Below are positions 33,731-45,275 of a stretch of 64,000 nt of DNA, one piece after another. This DNA comes from Nymphalis io (taxonomy: Eukaryota > Arthropoda > Insecta > Lepidoptera > Nymphalidae). Both the position numbers and the translations under genes were made by a program. Below the pieces are notes generated by a model. That model was given only the letters and a program-made list of their open reading frames with translations, did no database searches and was not told the origin of the DNA. The DNA lies in the NCBI RefSeq assembly GCF_905147045.1, contig NC_065893.1, positions 1 to 64,000 on the forward strand. Direction: 5' to 3'. How positions within the stretch are numbered: the stretch's first letter is position 1; each line of letters opens with the position of its first letter.

Positions 33731-34072
33731 GAGTGCAATGAACTATAAAAAAGCTTTATTTAAATTCCTTCTTAGTAAACAAAAAAATATATACTGATTA
33801 AAGAAATTCTTCAAGCGCTAGTCCGTACTGTAAACAGTAAACTTTTAAAGCAAAAAATATCGGAGAGGTAATTTTAGTACGTTAAAACATAATGTTTATT
33901 ATTTTTGTAGACGTTAACTTATTTGTATATTCTGTAAATTAAAAAAAATAATAAAACTATGTTTAATCATTCTACTAGGTATCTATTAGGTTTTAAAAAT
34001 TGTCGATATTGCTTCTAATTAAAATTAAAGGTTTGCTACAATTTAAAACTGCCTTGGAATACGAGGAAGCAT

Positions 34073-34375
34073 CTTTTCGCTTGAGAAACTCATTTACGCG
34101 CTTCCCCCACATGAGGTGTGTGCAGCACCATCAGCACAATCAGCACCGGCTGAAGGCGCCGGAATACCCACTAAAAACCAGTGGTACCCGCACCGTCTGT
34201 TTGGGGAGCGTAACTGGTTCGTTTGCGCATACTAACGTGGCGCCAAGACGGTTGGGCCACCTATGCGTCCTAGTTGGGTTCCCGGAATACAGAGAAACTA
34301 ACTAACTCCATTTATGCTCACGGGGAAGATGCACATAGCGCCCACGCCTTCTCCCCGATACGAGGAATCTATCTA
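34073..34375 (-). pseudogene. R1-clade LINE 3' end (ORF2 tail and 3' UTR)
   Basis: On the minus strand it follows 1650-1945 block by block. CGGGGAGAAGGCGTGGGCGC matches the last ORF2 codons, TGGCCCAACCGTCTTGGCGC the middle, GGTGCGGGTACCACTGGT then TTTTAGTGGGTATTCCGGCG the distal UTR, and AAGCGAAAAG the end. A segment of about 60 bases present in the 1.7-kb copy is missing or replaced by CATAAATGGAGTTAGTTAG. The plus-strand open frame at 34000-34305 is a shadow. Confidence 0.8.
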
Positions 34376-35020
34376 GATTTGTTTATTGTATTACTGTATA
34401 GCAAAAAACATATTTTTTTATTATAAAAAAAGAATTGTATTGAAAAAGGTAATACAGAAGAAATAATAATCGATAAGGGCTTACTATAATGCGCGTGTTC
34501 GTCTCGTACTGTATAAACATTAAATAAAAATAGTTTATAGTTTAAAACAATGTGTATTTTACTCTTACTTTAAAGTCTCGCCACGTGACATTATTCGAGC
34601 TAAATTTTCTAAGAAACCTAAGAGGATACAATTCTCTCGTAGCCACCGTCTTTGTGACACAATGCTTACTGTGCCGTTCATTTTAAATCTAATTTCGTTG
34701 TAAGGATGCAAAACATATACGTAGCTTGAGAACCTTGCGCCCGCAGGGAAATAGGTTGATAATGTACTTTTAGTGCTATACGGACTACGTTCTATTTTAT
34801 TGTCTTATTCAAACTATTAGGTAACTTTTTACTTTTTTAAATATATTTATCAACGAGCGATTCACTCTTCATCGAAAATCCAGTTAAACCGAATAAAAAG
34901 GCCAAAATATGTTAATTATTTCATATTTGATCTGTGATTAAGCTTGAAGAAGTAATAAATATTCACAACACACACAACTTCTCGTATATAATGTGATATG
35001 AGTGTGATTATTATTATAAT
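34376..35020. other. AT-rich DNA, no gene seen
   Basis: No supported feature. Confidence 0.4.
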
Positions 35021-35186
35021 TCGGTTTGAAGGGTGAGTGAGCCAGTGTAATTACAGGCACAAGGGACATAACATCTTAGTTCCCAAGGTTGGTGGCGCAT
35101 TGGTGATGTAAGCGATGGTTAACATTTCTTACAACGCCATTGTCTATGGGCGTTGGTGACCACCTACCTATTCTATAAAAAAAAAT
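35021..35186 (+). repeat. SINE-like copy (family A), 5'-truncated
   Basis: Begins within the family at TCGGTTTGAAGGGTGAGTGA and runs to GGGCGTTGGTGACCACCTAC. It then skips the GGTGGCCCATATGCTCGTCC segment and ends CTATTCTATAAAA. Confidence 0.9.
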
Positions 35187-35614
35187 TAAATTAATAATAA
35201 AAAAATACTTAAAAGTTATATAAAACAATTACAAGCCTTCTAATCTAATTAAACTATAAATAAGAAAAATTTTAATGCAAACTTTATTAAACCCTACAAC
35301 CGAGTAATAGATAACGTTAAAAGTAAAAAGTAATAATCTATAAACTAAAATATAAAAATAGAACAAAATTTGAAACCGAGTTAATAATTCACAGCTAAAG
35401 CCACAAAGTATTTAAAATAGTCAATACAATAAAGGAACAGACGAACCGACTACAAAACAACGACAACGCAAATTTGAACTAAATCACGAATCCGAAATTG
35501 ATATATGTATGGCAAAAGTTCACTCTGCTCCGGAAAATCTGGCCACCGCTTTAGAAATTACTGTATTTAGCTCAACTGCAACATATATTATAGCAACCGA
35601 ATTTCGTACGTGAA
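35187..35614. other. A-rich DNA, no gene seen
   Basis: No supported feature. Confidence 0.4.
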
Positions 35615-35885
35615 CTTTAAATCTTTCGTAACTTTTGATAGACTTAACCGATTTTGATGAAATAAAAAGCAAACGGTGTCTTGAAATACTTCTTATAATA
35701 ATCCAGTTATTTTAATTTATAATTTTTAGGTGTCTTAAAAATTATCACGGACAAACAGACATACAGATAGACAGACAAAAAAATGATGGTTTTTTTTACT
35801 CGCAAATGGCCAAATTAACTTTAAAAGAGGCAGTTATGTTGAAATCAGAGACAGACCCTTTAATTTTATTTGTATAGATTGCACA
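35615..35885 (+). repeat. LINE 3'-end relic with ACAGACAGAC words
   Basis: Contains TAACCGATTTTGATGAAATA, ACGGACAAACAGACATACAG and the end TTTATTTGTATAGATT. The same order is seen in the relic at 58650-58850. Confidence 0.55.
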
Positions 35886-37274
35886 TAACAGTAACATCTG
35901 GTAAATGTCTAACTCTAACTAATGGGCACGACCCTGATTCGGTTCGAAACTTATTGCTCCATCTCCAATGCCGTTTGTTGAGTATACATGATTTTTTTTC
36001 GAATCATCCTATCTTTCTTAGGATATATACATTTATTGCTAATTACGATCAGGATAATAAAAAAACGATGAGGTGCATTAAGTACTAGTTATTGGTACTC
36101 TGCGGCCTTACACACAATTAGACTGCGATTTTCTTCGAAAAACAAATGACCACGTCACTTGAGGAAGAATCACTTCCATATTCAAAAGCTTTTAATTTGT
36201 TAAGTAGAAGTTCGCATGTTTTAGAAATAAATTCTTTCTCAATATTCCAATTACATTTATAGACGGTTGTATCTGTGAGCGAAAAAATGCAGCCGTTGTT
36301 TGTAAAATTTCATTATCTTGTTTTGTTATAAAACGAGTTTTTTTTTAATACTAAGAGAAATTATTTCTTTATTTGTCATTTAAAACTTCACTATGTTTTT
36401 TAATTTTATTATAAAATATATTTAAATTACTTTTTCACTCAATAACAAAAAAAAAACAATGACTACGCTTGTTCATAACTACATGACGTTTAAAGGCGCA
36501 GATAAAGGATAATACTCACTACCGCGCATATAATCGGCAGGTCATGTCAAACAATTAATGAACATTTCCTAAACGTAATACAAAATACTATTTTCTTCAT
36601 TAAAGTTGAGAATGAATATTAAACATAACTAACTATACCGTAGACGGAGTAAATGACGACAAAGGATATTTCTAAGTAACGTCAAAATTTAACAAAAGAC
36701 AAAACGAAGTACACTCGACTCTCGAGCTCACAATTTTACTAAAGTAAAATGCGTTTTCTTGAACAAAATAATTGCGCTCTGTAACACTACGTTCTTTTTA
36801 TGTTTATACATTCAAAGTAAACGCTTCTTTAACTTCACTGGAGGATTTTCAAATAACATCTTAACAATATTAATTAGTTACTTTATGAAAATTAGAAAAT
36901 TGTTTGATACCAAGTAATAATAAGAACAAAATAGAAATGAAAGAGGAATTTGAAGAATTCAGGGCAAGCTTTTATAGCATAACAATCCATTTAGTTCCGA
37001 TTAGATTTCAGTTTATTTTTGATCACCAAATACTGTGGGTACCCGTGATACTAATAAAATAATAAATAATTTATTAACTTCATCACAATTTACCAAAAAT
37101 ACATTTTGGTAAAAATAAAATATCACATCAACAATTTTGAAAATATCGACATAACTATTAATTTGATTTAAAACATGATCTGAAGCGGAAACACGTGGAG
37201 GGACTGGAGATTGAAACGTAGACAATTCCACTGCGTTACTACTATACTATTGTTACTACTATACGGTCTAATGG
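35886..37274. other. AT-rich DNA, no gene seen
   Basis: No supported feature. Confidence 0.4.
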
Positions 37275-37345
37275 TACTTCGTATACGGATACGATTTCAA
37301 TACTTCTCCTGTAGAAGTATTGAAATCGTATCCGTATACGAAGTA
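37275..37345. repeat. Perfect 33-bp inverted repeat, 5-base loop
   Basis: Arms 37275-37307 and 37313-37345 are exact reverse complements with the loop CCTGT. The arm begins TACTTCGTATACGG and ends CAATACTTCT. No mismatch in 33 pairs in otherwise decayed DNA is striking. Confidence 0.95.
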
Positions 37346-37749
37346 TATTTTTACACGACCGTTACTTAAATTGTTACGAATGTAAAACAATCGAGGGCTT
37401 TAAAAAACTATACACGGAATACACCGAACTTGCATTCATCCCAAATTGCATACACGTACGAGTATATATTCAGAAGCGACGCCCGCACATCGGGCAGTTA
37501 TCTAACTGTAGCGGAACCGTACAACTATGCTAAAAGTTGTTGGTAAGAGATTACCTCATTTTCTCGGATCATCTATTATCAGATTTTAGGAGAAATACAA
37601 CTTACATTTAAGCCTCATTACATTACATGATTCATAAAGTTTTACTTTTTTAGAGATGGGCATTGCACGCTCTGAATTAAAATTAAAATGGCTTAATGCT
37701 ATAGTGATGTTTAAATTGTTGTAATGATTACAATTAATATGTTTCACAT
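37346..37749. other. AT-rich DNA, no gene seen
   Basis: 37690-37749 may be a lead-in to the repeat that follows. Confidence 0.4.
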
Positions 37750-37925
37750 TCTGACATTTCACGATCGTGTTCTGAGTTTACAATTTGTTCTTACAGAATA
37801 GTACTGGTTACGCTTATTATAAGGGTTCACGGCATTAACAATAAAATGCACCGACGTACCCGGAACGCTATAATTTTAGCGACGATCCTTCAACTTCGAT
37901 AACTCCTTACAAGAAAATAGTTAAA
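37750..37925 (-). repeat. Unclassified repeat family C, minus copy
   Basis: Reverse complement shares its blocks with 32240-32435: AAGGATCGTCGCTAAAATTA, GGTGCATTTTATTGTTAATG, TACTATTCTGTAAGAACAAA, GAACACGATCGTGAAATGTC. Confidence 0.75.
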
Positions 37926-37989
37926 CTCCAGTAGAAATTTGAAGTATCTGAGCTAAGCTACTTTCCATTGTAATGTAATGTTATATAAC

Positions 37990-38210
37990 GCAATAGCCTG
38001 TAAATGATCCAGTATTGTGCTAAGACCTCTTCTTTAGAGGATAATATTTATTGCTTATTCCATCACGCTGCTCATAGAGCGTTGATGGATGTGGCTGTCA
38101 AACGCAAATTAAGCACATAAAAGCTCAGCGGTGCTTGCCTGGTTTTAAACCACAAAATCTTCGATTGAGATGTACTCGTTTTAACAACTGGGCCACCTCG
38201 ACGAAGCTTT
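37990..38210 (-). repeat. Diverged tRNA-derived SINE (family B)
   Basis: Landmarks: GCCTGTAAATGATCCAGTAT, TTATTCCATCACGCTGCTCA, AATTAAGCACATAAAAGCTC, GGTGCTTGCCTGGTTTTAAA, GGGCCACCTCGACG. It has an internal deletion compared with 38801-39100. Confidence 0.7.
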
Positions 38211-38318
38211 GATATTTGGTAGAATAATTTACCGCGAAATGGGTTTGGTCTACACAGACAGTCTATCACCCAATTTAGATGAAGTTTAATTATAATTAAT
38301 GTGTTTATTATACCCATA

Positions 38319-38541
38319 GCAGTACTTAGTATTGTTGTGTTCCGGTTTGAAGGGTGAGTGAGCCAGTGTAATTAGAAGCACAAGGGACATAACATCTTAG
38401 TTCCCAAGGGTGGTGGCGCATTGGTGATTTAAGCGATGGTTAACATTTCTTACAATGACAATGTCTATGGGCGTTGGTGACCACTTACCATTAGAGTGGC
38501 CCATATGCTCGTCCGCCTTCCTATTCTATATAAAAAAAAAC
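38319..38541 (+). repeat. SINE-like copy (family A)
   Basis: From GCAGTACTTAGTATTGTTGT through GGTTTGAAGGGTGAGTGAGC to the end GTCCGCCTTCCTATTCTATA then an A-run. 5'-truncated. Confidence 0.9.
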
Positions 38542-38785
38542 TTACGAAATATAATAGAAAATAAATACAAACCTTTTATAAAATAAATAAATGCTCTGTA
38601 ACATTGCGTGAGTGATCAATAAAACCTAACAATGGCTCTTGTCGTGCGGGGTGCGGGGTGCGGGGAGACATTTCAAATATTTTCAGATCCAAACACGACT
38701 TAGTATTGCGAATATAGTAATAATCAATTGTATTAACAGAATATGATTGAATAAGTTACTTAATCATCAATTTAATCAAACAATA
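38542..38785. other. Short GC tandem and AT-rich DNA
   Basis: 38644-38666 is three copies of a GGTGCGG-type heptamer. Nothing else recognised. Confidence 0.5.
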
Positions 38786-39118
38786 TTTAATCATATTACC
38801 GTAACAGCCTGTGAATGTCCCACTGCTGGGCTAAAGGCCTCCTCTCCTCTTTTTGAGGAGAAGGTTTGGAGCTTATTCCACCACGCTGCTCCAATGCGGG
38901 TTGGTAGAATTCACATGTGGCAGAACTTCAGTGAAATTAGACACATGCAGGTTTCCTCACGATGTTTTCCTTCACCGTTAAGCACGAGATGAATTATAAT
39001 CACAAATTAAGCACATGAAAATTCAGTGGTGCTTGCCCGGGTTTGAACCCACGATCATCGGTTAAGATTCACGCGTTCTTACCACAGGGCCATCTCGGCT
39101 TTTTTTTTAATCATATTA
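38786..39118 (-). mobile_element. tRNA-derived SINE (family B), full length with target duplication
   Basis: SINE body 38801-39100 on the minus strand, flanked by the 13-base direct repeat TTTAATCATATTA (38786-38798 and 39106-39118). The minus-strand 5' end reads AGCCGAGATGGCCCTGTGGT then AAGAACGCGTG (a box A-like stretch), followed by GTGGGTTCAAACCCGGGCAA (a box B-like stretch). These are the two internal promoter boxes of RNA polymerase III in a tRNA-like head. The body continues to GGAGGCCTTTAGCCCAGCAG and ends CAGGCTGTTAC. It encodes nothing and would have moved with the help of a LINE. It is the reference copy for the other family B pieces here. Confidence 0.9.
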
Positions 39119-40236
39119 TTATTTATATACTACTTGTAATATATTGTAAAATATTAATACTTCGATGTATCATTCATTCCAAAATACGAAATTGATATTT
39201 CATTCTCTTATTGTTGGAATAAAATTTTAACGAGTCCTTATTTACATTCGAATCGGGGATAAAACAATAATTGTTCCGTGCCTCTGTTCCGACGCCGACC
39301 TTACAATAGAGGAAAAAATCTATTCAAACACGCTCCGGCTCGCCCCGCTCTCGCGCCCGTCGACCACAATTTAAATATTATCGATACAACTATACTGCTA
39401 CGAGAGCCTACAATTGTAAATTAATTATCTCTTGTTCCAATACACTTTTATAATGAATATAAAACGTCTTAATAATATCAATTGTTTCGGTTTTACTCAC
39501 ATTATTTATTAAGAGTAGCTAGACATGTTTCCGGACACTTACGATTCGTCTATGACTACGCCATGAAACGTAGCGTTGAAATCGTGTCGCTTTCGATAAA
39601 TAATCTACTAAATATATAAAACTAAATAACCAATAATAATAATCTGATAATTACCACTTACGGTGCAATATACAGTAACATTAATTGTCTTATTTCACCT
39701 TCAGAACACTTTTGTATTTTATTTTATTAAAACTATCATCAAAGTTTTACGTGATAAGATTACCTTATAGTCTCAAGTGCCAGATACATATACAATTTCA
39801 AAAAGCAGCACATTACTTTGCAGCGCTGTAGAAGTGAATGCACAATCCTTATTCGAACCTTTGAGTATTTGAAGGATATATTATTGTCAGAAAAGCGACC
39901 AGTGTGGCGCTCGCGCTCCCTCGTGGCTGACACTCAATCTTTTATTCGTTTACGTTACTCTATTCTTTTTCAATTCCACTGTCTCGCTTGCTTTTATTTT
40001 GTTAGAAACTACGTCCTGTTTGTGAACTGACAAATTATTATTGAATAAAAAATATAAAACTTACGTTTACTTTTAGTCATAATATTATCATTAATTTCAT
40101 ATTAGTAATATTTTAATTCTAAAACAACAGTAGTATGAATGGTAAGAATATATATATAGATTTATAGATATTTTAAAATCACTATGTATTAAAACGGTTA
40201 GTCCACCCTTATCAATTATCCTGCCGCCAAACCTCA
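39119..40236. other. AT-rich DNA, no gene seen
   Basis: 39280-39365 is GC-rich (ACGCTCCGGCTCGCCCCGCT). The open frame at 39818-40030 is not recognised. Confidence 0.35.
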
Positions 40237-40395
40237 ATTGTTGTATTCCGGTTTGAAGGATGAGGGAGCCAGTTAAATTACAGGCACAGGGGATATAATA
40301 TTTTAGATTTCATGATCGGCGTTTCATAGACAGCGTAGGTACGTATTGAAGTGCCAGTGTTAAGAGCGAGTGTGACCACCTACCAGCAGGAAGCT
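40237..40395 (+). repeat. Diverged SINE-like copy (family A)
   Basis: TTGTTGTATTCCGGTTTGAA, GGATGAGGGAGCCAGTTAAA, TTACAGGCACAGGGGATATA match family A from its middle; the distal half is strongly decayed. Confidence 0.7.
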
Positions 40396-41867
40396 AACTG
40401 AATTGACTGACTTCTATATAAACAACAAAAGCACAAGGAGCATATAAGCTGTGCACGGCTACTATGCAGTTACTGTACCGTCTCAATGTTATACTAACTG
40501 AATAATCGTTATAGAATTATTCCATATAAATAATAACATTTTTGGTTGCGGATTTTTTCAATCAATTGGAATCAGATTTGGGTTATTTGATGTTATAATA
40601 ATATTGCCGCGTGTGTATTTTGTCCAAATTGATTGAAAACGTTTACAAAACATTTTTTTCAATCCATTGGACCTTAGCACAAACTTTTGAATTATTTACT
40701 GATTCATAGAAGTTTTCTTCCTTTGTGCCAATTTGTATCGGCTCCGTGTATAACTCGCCTTTTAACTTGCTCCTATTTAAGAGCTAGTATACGGTACTTT
40801 ATATTACTCCACTCCCGGTATAAACAGCGCAAAACAATAGTATCACGAGAATGTTTTACGAGAAGAATGTATAAAATGGTGACTATTATTTATTTACTTA
40901 ATCACTTATGAAATTATCTAGTTTATACTCTCTTCGGGTTCATCACTCCCATTAGTATTAACTGGCGATATAGTTTTGTTCAGATCCACCTAACTGGCAC
41001 CACGCACTCATCTGTTCTAAAACCAAACATTAATATTTTGTATTGTTGTACTGCGGTAATAGATTAGTTGTATAGGGCTAGAAGGAGTGGCTTAAACTTT
41101 ATATAAATTAGCGTCTAAGGTCAACGATGAACATTTAAAATTCGAATCAGGTGGATATAAAATATAAAGTTTAAAAACTGTTTAAGGTTAGTAATTAAAA
41201 AAATGAAGTAATTAAAACTAAAAAAAAAATCTATTTGTTTTAATTATGTTAAAAAATCTATACGCCGACATTTTTTGTACATTTATATTATAATTTATCT
41301 TTTAGAAAGTGCTTTATAAGTACGCGGTTAATAACAAGAGAGCAATTGTTGAATAACTTAACATGGCGTCGTGAATAATCTCAAGAACCACAACTGTTAC
41401 ATACATCGGTCGAATAATTTAATATAAACACGAAGCGAGCCCAACACTACTATATTACGGTGTAATCAACATCAAACGAGACATTTAACGGGGAAGAATA
41501 GGTGCCATATTGAAAATAACAAATAATGATAGTTATAAATCGTGCTTGCAAACTTTGAATTAAACTTAAGTAATCTTAAACAAAACCTTAAAAAAAACCT
41601 TTGATTGTATAGAAGAAGATAACATAATTAATAAGGACACATAGAAATGTGAAGCAATAAAATGAACCATCGATGAAATAATTATTTATATTTACGATTT
41701 ACTACTTTTGTTTATTTCTAATGTAAATATAACGTTTGAATTTATATGTATCTATGAGAAAGAGAGCTTATAAGTATTAACATCTACTGGGATGCTTGTG
41801 ATAAATAAATTCATCCTTTTTGTGTTTATAGTTGATACATTGTTTGTATGTATAGTTGACCATGTAT
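40396..41867. other. AT-rich DNA, no gene seen
   Basis: No supported feature. Confidence 0.4.
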
Positions 41868-42015
41868 CTCATTCGAGGACAAGTTACTGAAATTCTTGCC
41901 GGCTTTTCTCACTAAAATTTACACTCCGAACCTGCAGCTTTACACTCCAATCAATTCTGTAAATGAAAATTCTATAGATAGAAGAATCGATTTGTAGAAT
42001 ATTTTGATGTTGTAA
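41868..42015 (+). repeat. CR1-like LINE 3'-UTR relic
   Basis: GAAATTCTTGCCGGCTTTTC TCACTAAAATTTACACTCCG AACCTGCAGCTTTA aligns by eye with AGTTTCTTGTCGGTTCTTCT CGGTAGAATATAATCTACAT at 57697-57735. Confidence 0.5.
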
Positions 42016-42361
42016 TTTATTTGGTCCCGTTTTCAAATAAGTATCTCTCAAGCGCCTGATCTTAAATTCAACAGCTTAAAGCGAGTTCAGCCGAGTTCCC
42101 GTTCAATCTGGCATTCCACAATTACAGCTAGTTCCCTCGTAAGCTCCACGTGATTGGCTGCACCTCGCACCGAATGTAATCACTACCACTGAGATATTGC
42201 TCACTGTAGGACGTAAGTCTGCACACCGTGACTCAACCCCATCGAGGCTACTATTGTCAAACTTTGAATAGTAGCCGTTTCAAACGTTATTATAGGATCT
42301 TGTTATATATTACCCCGGATTGTACTGTATCTGGCACACTATTATTCATCGCGTGTACTCA

Positions 42362-42390
<29 letters not shown>
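42362..42390. repeat. (AT)n microsatellite
   Basis: About 14 uninterrupted AT dinucleotides. Confidence 0.95.
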
Positions 42391-42395
<5 letters not shown>

Positions 42396-42465
42396 AGTGC
42401 CATAAAACAGTTAGGTGTTCAATGTTCATAGAGCCTAATATTTTTCCAGGATATATACCGTAACG

Positions 42466-42763
42466 GTAACAGCCTGTGAATGTCCCACTGCTGGGCTAAA
42501 GGCCCTTTTTCCTCTTTTTTGAGAAGGTTTGGAGCTTATTCCACCACGCTGCTCTAATGCGGTTTGATGGAATATACATGTGGCAGAATTTCAGTGAAAT
42601 GAGCCACATGCAGGTTTCCTTACTATGTTTTCCTTCACCGTAAAGCACGAGATGAATTATAATTACAAACTAAACACATGAAAATTCAGTGGTGCTTGCC
42701 CGGGTTTGAACCCACGATCATCGGTTAAGATTCACGCGTTCTTACCACTGGGCCATCTCGGCT
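42466..42763 (-). mobile_element. tRNA-derived SINE (family B), full length
   Basis: Same layout as 38801-39100: GGTAACAGCCTGTGAATGTC at the left, GGTGCTTGCCCGGGTTTGAA and CACTGGGCCATCTCGGCT at the right. On the minus strand the head reads AGCCGAGATGGCCCAGTGGT, a good tRNA-like box A. The left edge shows CCGTAACGGTAACAG, a small duplication of the GTAAC end. Confidence 0.9.
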
Positions 42764-45018
42764 TTTATACATGAAAATATTATTATTTAAAAGTATTTTA
42801 TTTGGAGACACGTTGAATTTTTTTTGTTCTACTACTTATTGACAAAACAATCTTAGAATCGATTCATTTAGATCGAAAAGTAAACGAGACTGTTTCCGTA
42901 TTTTCTAGTTTTAAACTTTTCCTTTATAAGAAAGACATCTGCTGTGTATAATGATATGACGATGTGTTCGGCGGTGCTCGGCCACTCTCCCGAAAGCAAT
43001 CAAAAAGTTATATTCCGGCATTAAAACTTTTTACTCACCGATCACGTCTCGAGACTTCTCAATTAAAGTCCTCTATTTCAGACGAAGAAGTTTATAAGGA
43101 CTCTTTATGGACAGAGCAAAACTGAGTTATTGTATAAAAACTTCCAAATTCACGAAAAAAAGCCTAATGTTGGCTGTCTAGCAACGAATAATAGATTTTC
43201 CAAATCGTTATGTATTTTTTAGACAAGTATATTTACTTAAAACTGATTGGATTATGTAAGTCTATTCAATCGCAATCAATTCGATATGTGAGAGATGATG
43301 CCATTCCGTTAATCACCGTATTGTTTGCAACTAGAACGCCCGCCGCGGTGACCTAAATCACTTGGAAATGTAAAACAACTCGTGTTGTTTTTAGCAAATG
43401 TAAAAATACCTTCAAGTTTATTAAATGCATTTTTTCTTTTTTCATCGATTCATTTACTCAATTTGAAAACAGTATTTTAGAAACAACATTGTAACACTAT
43501 GATTCTGATTATATATGTTGTAAACCTAAGCTACGAGTACATTCAAGTGCATGTTGTAGAATTGACTCATTCATCTTTCATAATAAAACGCAGCGAAACA
43601 GTGCATTGTTCTTTAGAGGTATAATTAGTTGGCTTGCGGAAACGGAGTGGTTAGGACACAAGAGGAGGCCTTAGTCCACTAGAAGGACTTGCTGGCTTGC
43701 TGGCCATTACTTTACTTTACTTTAATTAACTTGATCTAAGTACTTATTTACACAAGAACACATCGAGACCAAACACGATATAAAATAACTATTGAACGAA
43801 CTAACGATATTACAGCTTCGTTATAAAAATATGAAACTTATTAATCCTGTCGACACGTTAAATTTAGTTCAGCGAGTCCAATTAAATATTTTCAATCCTA
43901 CCCATAAATAATACTCTTTTTAATAAATCCGTCAACAGCGTCGCTGCTTTTTTTTTATAATAGCACACCAAATAACAGACTGAACAATACATCGCGACAA
44001 ATATAATGAATCCGTAAGAGAAATTAAATTAAAACAGATTCGTCTTAAAAACTCATCTTGAACAAAATCAGACTTCTTTATCGCATTAAGCTTCCCACTC
44101 ACTGATCGCATCTGAGAGCTTCCAATTAAATTCTTCTATTTCCGACCGTCCCGACCGCTCTCTAATGATCTTCTGTGTAGCGTTTATCTTAGGAAGCCGC
44201 AGTACGTGAAGCTGTTTGTACTGTAATGCGTAAACTAGTTAAGAACTCTTTTGAGTCGCTAAATCCGCTTTGCGTGCTGTGTTCTCTCATTAAATTCCTA
44301 CAATATTCATAAAATTATTTGTTAATTTTTTTGGGTTTCGATTAAATATGTATGTATGTATGTTGGACGTTTGATTCAAATACTTAAAAGAATTATCTTA
44401 GTGTCTGTGTGTATACCTTTTATTAAATAATTAATTTAATACTACATTAGTATATAATATGAACTTCCTTATAATTTCTCCACGAACGTGGAGACAGTAT
44501 ACAATATATGACGATGTATGTATAAAATGTAATCACGATAGATTAGTTTTCTCCAACTAGTGCGGGCGGTATAGATAAAAGGATTATGGCGTTATTAACT
44601 TCCAGGTCACTCGGAGGCCTCTCATCTTTCACTAATGAATAAGGGACTCTCCATCGATCGATTAAACTGCCGAATCGGGAAATCTTAATATACAACTTTA
44701 ATGTTAAAAACTTAGTATAATGAAACTAAGCCACGTTAAATTGGTATATTAATCGCGTTTTTTTTTAAATTAATTTTTTTATTTTTTATTTTAATTAATT
44801 CTCGAATTATTTTATCGTTCACTAGGCTAGGAGAAATTATAGTGCACAAGTGGACACGTACCATGAGAATTTAGGAGTATGTTAATTGGCTTTACGTGTT
44901 TCTGAGCCACGGTAGTGTACTGCCAACTTCTAAACTAAGTTGCTACTAAAAATTGTTCCATAGATAAGCCTGGTTTTGAACTCAGGACCTCGCCATTTGC
45001 AGCTGTACAAGGTACTAC
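42764..45018. other. AT-rich DNA, no gene seen
   Basis: 43663-43680 (GAGGAGGCCTTAGTCCA) resembles a family B tail. 44968-45010 (GGTTTTGAACTCAGGACCTC, GCCATTTGCAGCTGTACAAG) looks like the tRNA-like head of some other SINE. No gene. Confidence 0.35.
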
Positions 45019-45275
45019 GTAGAATTATCTCGCTGAATTGGAAGTGGGCTGGTCATGTCTCCAGGCGCATTGATGGCCGATGGAGCTGACAGGTGCTAGA
45101 GTGGACACCACGCTTAGGCAAACGTAGTGTAGGACGCCCTGTGATAAGATAGACTGACGATTAAAAAAAAGTGGCAGGTACGGGATGGATGTGGACTGCC
45201 CAAGATCGGGATGGTTGGCGTTATATTGGGGAAGCTTTCGTCCAGCAGTGGACGGCAAAAGGCTGAAAAAAAAAA
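45019..45275 (+). pseudogene. RTE-like LINE C-terminal end with A-tail
   Basis: Reads LNWKWAGHVSRRIDGRWS, a stop, QVLEWTPRLGKRSVGRP, further stops, GTGWMWTAQDRDGWRYIGEA and FVQQWTAKG, then an A-run. The WAGH..RR.D.RW and LGKRSVGRP blocks and the FVQQWT end are typical of RTE-like LINEs. Only the last ~80 residues remain, with several stops. It is a better match to the usual pattern than 26763-27050. Confidence 0.8.

Noticed and set aside
37275..37345. loxP-like site (arms contain ACTTCGTATA and TATACGAAGT)
   Set aside because: A loxP site has 13-bp arms and an 8-base spacer. Here the shared words lie at the outer ends of a 33-bp hairpin, far apart, and two further arm bases differ, so this is most likely coincidence.
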